Below the pieces are notes generated by a model that was not told the DNA's origin, did no database searches, and saw only the letters and a program-made list of their open reading frames with translations. DNA of 64,000 bases from Augochlora pura. Lineage: Eukaryota > Arthropoda > Insecta > Hymenoptera > Halictidae. The number at the start of each line of letters is the position of its first letter. Position 1 is the stretch's first letter. Below, in pieces: positions 54,346-64,000 of this stretch. A program made the translations under genes and the position numbers. The stretch lies in the NCBI RefSeq assembly GCF_028453695.1, contig NC_135775.1, positions 27,810,545 through 27,874,544 on the forward strand, read 5' to 3'.

Positions 54346-54364
54346 TAGAGAGAGAGAGAGAGGA
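54346..54364 (+). repeat. Short GA microsatellite
   Basis: About nine GA units. Confidence 0.88.
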
Positions 54365-56639
54365 GGGTACACGGGGACGATAGAGAGCCAAAAAATAACG
54401 GCGAGAATCCCATAGAAAAATTTCAGACGGGTTGACTTTTCCACCGCTAAGCCTTTCGTCGCAGTAAAGTTAATTTGGCCAAAAGGGGCGAGAAAGACTG
54501 GCCCGTCGTCTGGCAATAAAAAAGGTGTGAGAATGGCCGCCGATAACTCCGCAAGGGCCGTATAACCCTTAAAAGTCAAGAGACCGTTTTCTCGGGAAGG
54601 GGTTGCCGGGTAAAAAAACGCATAAATTCATAAAGCACCGCTACGTTCACCTTAAAAATACCAACACTTTTCTTCGGCCCCTCTCGTCTTAGGACGACCG
54701 ACAAAAAGAAACGGTAAAAATTGCTTTTGCGGAAGACTCGCCGGAAGCGAGGAAACAGTTCACGGGGGCGGGAAAAACGGCACTGGATGGCCGGTTGCGT
54801 AGAAAAACCGTTGTTTTTTACTCGGTTTGAAAACATTCTACGGGACCGGAACCCGTAAATCTCGAACCCGAACATTTTTGACGAAACCGTGGACGAATGT
54901 TTTTCCCCCGGAGCACTGTAAGACGAAAAAACGAGAATTTTTTTGTTTACGCCAGCCTTGTTTTTAGCTGCCAAAAATATTTTCAGGAAAAATTGTTCGG
55001 TTCGACGCGCTAGTTTTTGGCGTTGCAACGGCAGAATATTGCGAGCCGGTTGCGAGCGAAGGGTCGAGAAGCGAGGCGGAAGATGACCTGAGCCTGAACG
55101 AGTTGCGCGTCACAAGTTCCCGAAGTGTGGCCGACATCGTAAATTTCCGTGACCCGTTATGAGCGCTCGTTTTACACAATGGACAATGGCGAGCGTGTCT
55201 AACTGGTTCGGAGCGCGAAATCTGGATAATTTACAGGGATCAATTGCTTTCTGGGATCCTGTACCGTTCGAAAGAGAGTAGGGAAGGGTTGCTCGGACGG
55301 TCGGCCCGTCCTCCAATTAACGAAACAACTCTTTATAGGCCTATTATTACCTCGACTCCCCCACCCTCGCAGTTCCTATACAGCTCTGCTCCGCAACGGT
55401 ACAAACAAACCCGACCGATCTAATAAATCTTTCAGTGTGACAAATTGCTCAATTTTCCGACAAACTTCTTTTAGACCTTTTATTATTGGATTATTCTAAT
55501 ACTAATTCGATTTCTGATGACAGCTGGCAACTGCAGATTAAACACTTGCGATATAAAGTTAATTATCAGAACACGAGCCAAAGGCTCGGCTATTGACATC
55601 TAATACGCCTTGACAGATCTTGACAAGCTTCTAGAGCTTCCAAAAATTGGAAATATTGTTCTCACACGCAAGACACGAGGTGTATAAAAAATCGAACGAG
55701 TCCAGAAGCCGGTCGACGCTCTGACGAAGAGAACGTCGAAGCCGGGCACGGCAAGATATTGTAAAAATCGTGTCGGGTACGTTGCGAGTATTGGCCGAGA
55801 ACGCTCTAGTAAAAATCGGAAAGGATTCGGGGTGGAAAATTCGTCGGGCCGTTACAGTTTGGGAGAAGGGAGAAGGGTGCGTTGCAGCAGACTGCCGCAG
55901 ACTTTTCTATTCGACTAGCGATTTTACGAGGCGACCGATATTCGTAGCTCCGGACTGGTCAGAAACTGGACTACCGTGCGGCGTTACCCCGTTCCGATGG
56001 TCTCTAAAGGTAACAGCCCCTCCATAGAAACGGCAATCCCTTCTCCGGGCTCGACAAAGCTTCTTCTTTAAATGGCGGTGCTTCGTACGGTGTCGGGAGA
56101 CCCCTGACCACGGCGCATTCGGTGATTCGTACACTATTTGGATTCCCGCACTTTTGCCGTTCTATCGTCGATAATGATTTTATTGTAACATTAGAAAGAG
56201 GTTTCTCTGGGAAAGCAGAGAAATTTTCTCGATTTACAATAATACCTACGTTCTTGTAATTCGCTCGAGAATTAAAAGGTGGAGAAAATAAATGTGAGGC
56301 GTCGTAAACCTGAGATAGTATATCGAGAATATTGAGGGTCGCTCTAGGTGAAAGTTCATTGTTTCAAAAGTGATTTATGCGGAAACCTTCTTGAAATTAA
56401 CTAAATCGGTTGTTTCGTCTGATTTCATAGAAAATGAACGTTCGCCCGCCAGAGAGTGTAACTTTTATTGGAGCAATAGGTTCCGCTGAATTTTTCACTA
56501 GAATTCTCCAAACTGACTCGTATACGACGCGCTCCGACAACTGCATCGTTGCCCTCTGCACAATTATTCGACGCTCGAATCGTCCAAGCTTTTCATGCGC
56601 CGAGACGAAGTAGGAAATGCGTTCCCTTAATTTCGCTCT

Positions 56640-56850
56640 TTTATATTATTAATTATTGGTTAACATTTTACGTCGATAACTACTAAGTTTACGTCGACGA
56701 AATAAAACGTAAGACACGTAATATATGTACAGTGCTTGTACGATACCAGCCACCTAGCGATTTAATGTTCACGTAATCAAGATTGTAACTGTATAATGTT
56801 AATAAATGATACAAGGTGAAATATAATACCGTGGAAGGGGTGTTGGAAGC
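56640..56850 (+). other. Isolated 3'-end-like region
   Basis: AT-rich DNA with two AATAAA hexamers (56701-56706, 56801-56806). Several TGTA motifs precede the second, as for cleavage factor I sites, and a GT-rich stretch follows at 56831-56846. This is the layout of a + strand polyadenylation region. No upstream coding exon was found. Confidence 0.3.
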
Positions 56851-57140
56851 TTGAAAAAACTGTCGTTAGAATATGAAAGGGACAGGGTGTAAGATAGATG
56901 TCAGATAGGCAGGAATCCCGGGGTAAAAATCATCGAGACCGAAACGAGGCGCGCCCCTTCGCCGGGCGAGCTACATCATCGGGCAAAAAGGAAATATACC
57001 ACAATGGACGGTTTAAAGTAAACCGTGGCGACGCACACGCAACCCTCTCCCAAAGCTAGACCACCGCCATCCAAATTCAAACATGCCAACCCCGTTTTCA
57101 GGCCCCTTCCCTCATCCCCTGGCCACCGATTCCGCGCCTC

Positions 57141-57200
57141 ACGGTGCACGGTGCACGAAGCACGGAGCACGGTGCACGTTGCACGGCGCACGGCGCACGG
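57141..57200 (+). repeat. ACGGTGC 7-bp tandem repeat
   Basis: Eight units with a constant ACG and final GC; positions four and five vary (GT, GT, AA, GA, GT, TT, GC, GC). Confidence 0.93.
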
Positions 57201-58262
57201 CCTCTCGGCGTTCTTATACACACGTAGTATATACAGGATGCTCGGTCGCACACGCGGACGCAAGCTGGTCAGCGTTCCGGCTGACACTGCGTGCGTGAAA
57301 GGGCTCGTGGATGCACAAAGAGTGTGGCCAGCCGGCCCGGACCTGTATTGGTGACTTAATTCGGTGTGAATATATGCAAGCCTCCCGGATCCCGATCCCT
57401 GCCACCATCGACGAGCACGTTCGCCGGCGCACACCACCGATCGCCTAGCGATGGGATCGACACGCCTCGATCCCTGCAATTACCTGCGGATCCAACGATT
57501 TTTTCCCTGCCGCCAGAAATTTGTTTGGCTGGATCAACGAATATTTGTCGGATCGCGGAATTTGTTACCCTTCTTTTGACATCAATTTTTGACGTCCCGG
57601 ATTTGTTCCCGTCGATTCGATTTCGATTCATTTTTCTGATTTTGATTTTTCTTGATCGTTTCAACGCCTCGATTAATGCCTCGATCCTTTCGAAAAGTCG
57701 GAAAGTCGACACCGCGAAGACGACGAAAGGATTCTTAACATTTTATATAATCATAATGTGTAAAGAGTTAACGAAGACTCGATGAGACTTGTACTGTTTC
57801 CGTGTCAATTTGCTTGTTCCAGCGAACGTAGCCAGATGCTCTAATCTAAAAAAGTTTAGCAATGACCTCTCATACGAAAAGGTCTCTACCCTCCCTCTCG
57901 AACACTTTCGAAAATTTATAGAATCGGATCGAAGTGCCGCGAATAGTTCTCCTCTCGATGCATGATTAACGCATCCGAAGAGCCACGGCCGGCCGACGCC
58001 GATCGAAATCGGCAGCGCAAACGGTTCGTCGAGCCAGCAAATAAAAACTTGCTGATCCGCGACATCTCCGTTAATAAATATCGCCGGTTTTCCGGACAAC
58101 GATCGCAATCATCCCGGCAAAACCGAATATTCCGGGCTCCTCGAAACGACGATGAAAAAAGTCGGCTCGAACCCGATCTCCTCCGCAAAATACAACGAAA
58201 GTGTGTTTGAACCCCGGTGCCCAATTATCAAACTGGGGCCGAAAAACGCAAAAAACGAGACA

Positions 58263-58330
58263 GAGGAAGAAAGAGAGAGAGAGAGAGAGAGAGAGCGAGA
58301 GGAGAGAGAAAGGGGAGGGAAAGAGGGGGA
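58263..58330 (+). repeat. GA-rich microsatellite
   Basis: Purine tract with an unbroken GA run at about 58272-58295. Confidence 0.9.
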
Positions 58331-58365
58331 GTCTTCATCGAGAATCACCGAGTAGAATCAGCCCG

Positions 58366-58405
58366 GTCGACCGACAGGCCGACCGACAGACCGACCGACC
58401 GGTCG
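58366..58405 (+). repeat. GACC/GACA tetramer repeat
   Basis: Imperfect copies of GACC with AGGC and AGAC changes. Confidence 0.75.
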
Positions 58406-58669
58406 CCCGATATTCCCGAAAAAAATTTGCGAACGAGCCGGACGTTCAGCCCCCACTGCCCCCCTCCCCCACAACCCTCCTCGAGTCATCCCCCGCGTGC
58501 GCGCTCGCCACGCTCGAATTACTTGAACGCAGAGACCTCGGGCAAATTACTTGAACTCGCGACACAGAGAATTGAACGGCCATCACTAGCCGGGGAACCG
58601 GCGACCGGCTAATTTCAATAGCTCCGCTCCCGCGCCCCTCTACGCCCCCGACGTGTACCCACCACCGCC

Positions 58670-58820
58670 GAAGGGTGTCGTTGGTCCGGCGAGGGGGGCG
58701 GGGGCGGTGGGGTTGCGGGGGCGAAGAGCGGCGAGGAGAGGCGGAGGGAAGGGTGGAGAGGCAGAGCGCGCGCGGGGCCGGGGGAGGGGGGAGGGGAGGC
58801 GGGTGGACGCGGCTCGGCGC
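58670..58820 (+). repeat. G-rich, quadruplex-prone tract
   Basis: Many G3-G6 runs on the + strand separated by one to five bases, with very few C-runs. Several alternative G-quadruplexes are possible. Confidence 0.7.
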
Positions 58821-58931
58821 GTTGCGTGTTGCGGGGGTGGATTGTTTCGGTGAACGCGCGTGTGCGCGCCTACAACAGCGCGGATGTATTTGATGCTGGA
58901 ATATTCCCGTCACCCGCTAAGAGGGGCGGTC

Positions 58932-58951
58932 GGGGGGGGGGGGGGGGGGGG
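58932..58951 (+). repeat. Poly-G run (20)
   Basis: Uninterrupted G homopolymer followed by GAGGGGAGGAGG. Confidence 0.92.
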
Positions 58952-61154
58952 AGGGGAGGAGGTTCGGGGGTGGCTGTTGCGACGCCGGAAAAAAAGGAGC
59001 GAGCCTCTGCACAACAGGAAGCACGGTGTTGCGCAGATAAACGGGGTTTTCAAGTGACGACGAGCGATCCTATCCTCCAATTAATGCGTCTCGACTTAAC
59101 GCTCCGACACTTCCGCCGCCCTGGAGCTTCCTCGCCCTCCTCACCCTTCTCCCCCGCTCCCCCCCCGGCCAGCTACGATGCGTTTTATTTTGCTAATTAG
59201 TCGATCGACTCCGCGCGAGGATCGCGACTTTTTGCTCCCGCTCTCGATGTCTGATTACGTATGCCCAAGGGAGATATTTCTCTTGGATATTTCTGATTTC
59301 TTGCGACGCTGATTTCGAGGAATTGCGAGAGAGTCAATTAATAACTTATTCCCGCGTCTCTGGAAATAACGCACGAGCGAAGATAACAAATAATTGCGAC
59401 TCGGTGGGTGTTCTCTCGTGGAATAGATATTTCGGAAGCTGGACGACGAAAATTGTCTTCTAAAACCAGTCGATTTCTTACAAAGGCGTTGATTAACTTG
59501 CCAATTGACAATCGCATAGTTTCGACGGTGGCAGAAACATTTTGCGGAATGTCGCTGGAGCACGACTATATCCAGAGGGGCCGGGAAAAATCAGCGATTA
59601 CCCAACTCGGGCGGAAGGGAAGATAAAGCAATGAATGTTGGAATTTAATAAACTGTTGTACGCAACAAACGCGCGATGGACCGCGGCGCATCAATTACGT
59701 GATACATATTCGACGTAAATACTAACAGCTACGAAAACGAGGGGAAACGACTGGCGTGCTAGCAATCGTGTACAATCGTGTTGTATTTTTCTCTTGTTCC
59801 GGAAAAGACGAGCAACGATTTTTCCTTCGAAGAGTTTTTCTTCTCTTCGACAATCCATAATTTTCTTGACTTTCTCGATTCGAGTATCTCTTTGACAAAT
59901 TAATGAATCCAACAATTTTTTAAAGTTCCACCAGATCTCCAAATCAAATTCCTAGAAAATTAGAACAACTTTGAACCAGTTGCCACTAGTGCGAAAAATT
60001 CCATAACATCAGCATGCTGGAAACATCGGATCGCGGGGGCTGAAGCGTGCAGACAATGCCGACTGCGAAGCATAATCAATTTTTTCCTCGTCGCGAAGGG
60101 AAAATAAGGGTGGCGTTGGTACGAGGAGCAGCAACATCGAGATGACCGAAGGGGGTGCAGTCGCGAATCAAAATTAGCCGCTCTTGTGGAGACAGGGTTC
60201 ACTGGTCTGGTCGCAAAGGGTGCCGCGGCTCTGGTGCTTCCACTCTCAATCCGAACTCACCCCATTTGACCCTGTTTCCACATGTCGTCGCGTTCCCGTC
60301 TTTCGAACGCCGCGCCGCGCGGGCACGGCACCGAAATTACAGGCTGCAAGGCGGCTGTAAATCCCGGTTGCATCGGGAGGAAATGGATGCCCGTCTGGGA
60401 AACGGTGCATCGGGCTTGATTGCAGCCGATCCTTCGTTTTTACGGGACCCTACTCCGCCTGGTAGCGTCGAGCAAATTATCGGAGCCTGTTTGTCAGTCG
60501 TCGGGAAATGTCTATACTTGGAGAACGCGCGATTGCTGCTCGCGACTCCCTAATTAGCGATTCAGGCGCGGATCTCTTGCCCGAAAATTCGTCCATGGTT
60601 CCGCCCAGCCAGGATCTCTGCCAATTAAAAATTCCCAAATAACTGGACACGTTCAGTGTGACAGTTCGGTGATTGAGATCCTGATAAGCATCCTTTCACA
60701 ATTCGCAAGCGCTATATCTATAGAACGCGATGGAAGTTCGAAGGTAGCAAAAATTTGTAGCTTTTAAGCAACAAATATTTCCGACTCGGAAACAACGAGC
60801 AGGATAATACGGTTAGGTCCTCGCGCCGGATTAAATGAGACCCCGAAAGTAGAATAAAATCCTTTCTCGGTGCCGGCGTTCGAACAATCACGCACAATCA
60901 CGGCCCAGCATTATAAAACTACCCCCGGGAGAGTTCTCGATGCCCGAGGCACCGCGGCGAGGCCCGGGGTGTCCGAAATAGGGGCGGGAGGGGTTGAATC
61001 GAGAGGGTTGGCCGGATTCGAGCAGGATATGGAGAGACTCTGTTGGAGATTTTGCCATCTCGAAGGGGTCCAAAATGTCCCTACGTGAGTTGAACGTTAC
61101 GGGCAGCCTTGTATGGCTATGGCTATCGCGCGCGAGACCCGTCGGGGCGCAATG

Positions 61155-61212
61155 GCTTCTGCGGCGGGGACGGGGGGGATGGGGGGATGGGGGGGACGGG
61201 GGAGCCGAGGGG
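61155..61212 (+). repeat. G-rich, quadruplex-prone patch
   Basis: G4-G7 runs separated by AC, AT or AGCC. Confidence 0.75.
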
Positions 61213-62340
61213 TGGCAAACTGGACGGCACGTATCTTTACGGGTCATAAAGGTTGGCCCTCGTTACGGAGGAAGCTGTACCGCACCCGTGGCCACCAAGG
61301 CACCGCACCACGGACCCTCCTTGTCGCCTTCAACCCGTTCCCAACCCCTAACCCTTCGCTACGGTAGCCTATCTCCGGCCTTCGCGATTCCAGGTGGCGC
61401 CGATACGGCCACGGTAAACCTGCTGCCGATCCCCCGACCGATCTCGATACGATCTACCGGAAAAATCCGAGATCTTTCGGCGGATTTACCGGAAACCCCG
61501 CAGATGACGCTTCTAGATTTTTCGATCGAAGACGCGGGGGATTGTTGCACGACCGTGGATCTTTCAGCGAGATGGAAATCTCGTGCATTTGCGGCAAAAG
61601 AAGCCAAATGGAAACTGCGCTCGAAAATTTTCTCGAGTTTCCTGTTGTTTCAAGTTCTGCCCACTTATTTTTACACGTGCGATCTGCTTGCATCGCGCAG
61701 CAGTCGCACACGCGTGATTGTGCACGGGGGACCTTTGATCGAGCACTCGATGGGCATTGTGGGGGGTACCGCGGGAATGGCTTGAATGGCCGAGGCCCAA
61801 TTATGTATCCGGCCTATTTTCACCAGGACCCGGCGAGAGATCGAAGTTTCACCGACGATTCCACGGGGGATCAGTTCTGCCGCGAGCACAATGACATCCG
61901 TGACATCGTTTACGCTCGCCCCCCGTGGTCTGCCACGGGACCAATGGGGCCCCATGCAGCAACCGAGGACACCCGTGACGAGACATCTTCATTACTCTGC
62001 GGCCATGGGGCCCGCAGAACCATCGAGAAGGTACGCGAATAATAGAAACTGTTCCTCCTTTGAAGCGAGCGACATTACGCGCGACTAATTCAATTACAGT
62101 CTTTGTCGCGACGAACAATTAATGTTTAGCGTTCAGTCCTCCTGCACATTTTGCTGCAGAAACTTTTAATCCAGCGAATACTTTTATCAAAGTTATAGAC
62201 GTTCGGTTAAACGACAGTCTCGTCTGTTACATGAATACTTTCGGAACTGAATTGTTCGCTCAGGTCGAGGTACTAGGGAACAAAATTTTCCCTCTCCAAG
62301 AACCACTTTCAATCACGAGACAAAATATAACAATTGTTAC

Positions 62341-62353
62341 TATATATATATAT
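62341..62353. repeat. Short TA run
   Basis: Six TA units in an AT-rich block. Confidence 0.85.
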
Positions 62354-62718
62354 CGGCTCGCATCAATAATGACTTTAGATCAGATCCAGCTTCCAAGAAT
62401 GCAGCCTACTAATATTAAGATCTAGGTCTTGAAAGGCGAGACGAGGGAGGGCCGAGAATCCAAGAAATCGAGAAATGCGGCAATAAAGGCGCAAGAATCA
62501 ATGAAACGAGAGCCTGACCCATGGAGTGCCAAAATATTGAGAGGCTCTCGTCGAACGTCCACGGCACAGTCACCGAGGAAGTCGCAGGAGAGAGAGGGGG
62601 TTCCCGATAAATGGCTGGCTAACCTCATTTTTCATGTGCCCCATAAAAATCGTCGTCCATGTATCTCCCGTTGAATGGGGCCCCTCGGAGCCTTTCAGCG
62701 GTCCCAGGAGGTGGATAG

Positions 62719-62742
62719 AGAGAAAGAGAGAGAGAGGGAGCA
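62719..62742 (+). repeat. Short GA microsatellite
   Basis: GA repeat with AAAG and GGGA changes. Confidence 0.8.
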
Positions 62743-63878
62743 AGCGGGATAGAGAGGGCCGCAGGACCGGCATTGGCGGGCACAGGAGCGTGACATTATA
62801 TTTATGTTGTCACCCTGCGTGTCAACGGCGCGGCTACCGGACCTCGTGAGAGTGAGACGTGAAAGGAGGGAAGGGAACGTCGAAGAAGAAAAAAAAATAG
62901 AAAAGGGGGCCGGAGGATGCGAAGGGGGCCTAACGGGGGGCCCGACCGGGGCCTTGTCTGCAAACACTGCCGTTTGCCAGACGCGTCCCCCGATCACGCT
63001 ACTCATGCCACCACTCTGCACCGCGGACAATGGCCGATCCTTTCGTTACCAGTTTACGAAAGCCAGTCATCGTAAAACCATCGAATCGAATCGCAAAGAA
63101 AGCTCTCGCCGACGCGGTTTCCAAGATTCTTCCTTTCACTCGCGATTATTTTCCCCGCTTCTTTTTCCTCTCCTCTTTTTCTCGGTCGTGTCGTCGGTTT
63201 TTTAGACACCTCGGGTCGCCCGAGGGTGGCACGCCTTGTAATCCCGCGATGATTGGGGACACGCCTCCGAGGACGAGTCTTTTCTTCGTTGGAAGTATAT
63301 AAATTACTCCGAGAGGATGGCCGACGACGATGCGTGATTTTCGAGGAGTTTTTCGATGCTGACACCATTCTGTACGAGATTGCAAACCCATCGTTTTTCC
63401 AGGGGTTAGAAAATTAAACATGTACGCCCCCATGGACGAAGCTACATTCCAAGACCCATGCCGTCCGCCAGACCGTGGCCCCAATTAAAATCCTAATTTC
63501 CAAACAGCAACCGACCCTCGACAATCTATCACCGACCGGTCCAACTATCGGACTGCCCAAAATGATCGCGCATCTGTGCAAACAAAATGTCCACCCCCTT
63601 GCCCCAGTTATCGATCCCGACGGAGTAGCAGCCGAGGCTTTTAACGAGCCGGCTACCGTCTCAAGGAAGACATCCCAGTGTGTGGAGGACCACTTGGCCC
63701 CTAGATTTATCACTACTATCCGACCCCAGGCGGCGGAGCTCGCAGGGGGCCCTTTTCCGGGTAGCAGCGCGTGCCCTTGTTGTCGCAACTGTCGTGAACA
63801 GTTGGCCCTCCGTTCCCCGAGAGTGTCTGCGAATCGTCAGCAAACGGTCTCGCCGCGACGACAGCATCCGGTTCGTCG

Positions 63879-63911
63879 ATTCGTCGCTTCGTCGCTTCGT
63901 CGCTTCGTCGC
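63879..63911 (+). repeat. TCGTCGCT 8-bp tandem repeat
   Basis: Three to four copies of a CGTCGCTT-type unit. Confidence 0.85.
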
Positions 63912-64000
63912 CGACCCGTCGCGACGAGGCAGTCCAGTGGGGAAACCGCCGTATCTAACAAGTTCTGGTCTCTTTTAAGGTCGGAGGCGAGCCTTTACGA

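Larger units (their letters stand above)
50901..56600. other. Gene-free region
   Basis: GC-rich to about 51700, AT-rich after 52400. Short GCGGCGTGGC-type repeats lie at 51150-51215, and a triplicated CTTTTTGGG motif at 53185-53239. Many frames of 130-170 codons occur with no recognisable domain. No transposon end or coding remnant was recognised. Confidence 0.5.
56851..59200. other. Gene-free, strongly strand-asymmetric region
   Basis: Contains a heptamer repeat, a GA tract, a GACC repeat, and a G-rich core (58670-58960) flanked by C-rich stretches (58448-58500 and 59120-59170). Open frames over the G-rich core read as Gly/Arg runs. No gene is supported. Confidence 0.5.
59201..64000. other. 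Gene-free region
   Basis: Mostly balanced DNA with an AT-rich block at 62100-62420 (TA run at 62341-62353). A G-rich patch is at 61155-61212, a GA tract at 62719-62742 and a TCGCTTCG repeat near the end. The 263-codon frame at 60994-61785 and others at 61542-62042 and 63475-63978 have no recognised domain or splice support. Confidence 0.5.

Noticed and set aside
60994..61785. 263-codon plus-strand frame
   Set aside because: Contains a G-rich patch read as Gly/Trp/Asp; no domain or splice support; high GC makes such lengths likely by chance.

Overview
The window is nuclear DNA of an animal, most likely an insect. One spliced gene is clear: a Runx (Runt-domain) transcription factor on the + strand, four coding exons from 16775 to 20162, encoding 333 residues. 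The exons join in phase at GT-AG sites, carry a complete Runt domain, and end in the Groucho-recruiting tail VWRPY. The N-terminus (MHLPEGP) and the GELRNCTA stretch point to the runt member of the family. This paralogue call is tentative because the Runt domain is unusually diverged. The high GC and CpG content, short introns and abundant GA/CT microsatellites suit a hymenopteran, but no species can be named from sequence alone.

Layout: 1-14900 is gene-free DNA with microsatellites, G-runs and AT-rich blocks. About 14900-16380 is the upstream region of the Runx gene, with two CAGGTAG sites, an alternating hairpin, a long GA tract and a CCAAT/TATA-like core promoter candidate. The gene runs from roughly 16365 to 20885; its 3' UTR holds a tight cluster of three Pumilio-type sites and an AATAAA signal. 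From 20885 to 64000 no second gene can be supported. This 43 kb holds many simple and short tandem repeats, several inverted repeats, G-quadruplex-prone tracts, one isolated polyadenylation-like region near 56800, and blocks rich in homeodomain-type TAAT cores.

A single compact developmental regulator inside tens of kilobases of non-coding DNA is the usual arrangement for insect segmentation and neural regulators, where the flanks hold enhancers. That role for the flanks is inference. The many long open frames here arise mainly from purine/pyrimidine repeats and from high GC, and were not called as genes. I see no tRNA, rRNA, CRISPR array, recognisable transposase or reverse transcriptase, and no sign of a novel multi-gene system. 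The points most worth checking are the diverged Runt domain, the duplicated in-frame splice acceptor of exon 4, the 3' UTR Pumilio-site cluster and a few precise inverted repeats.
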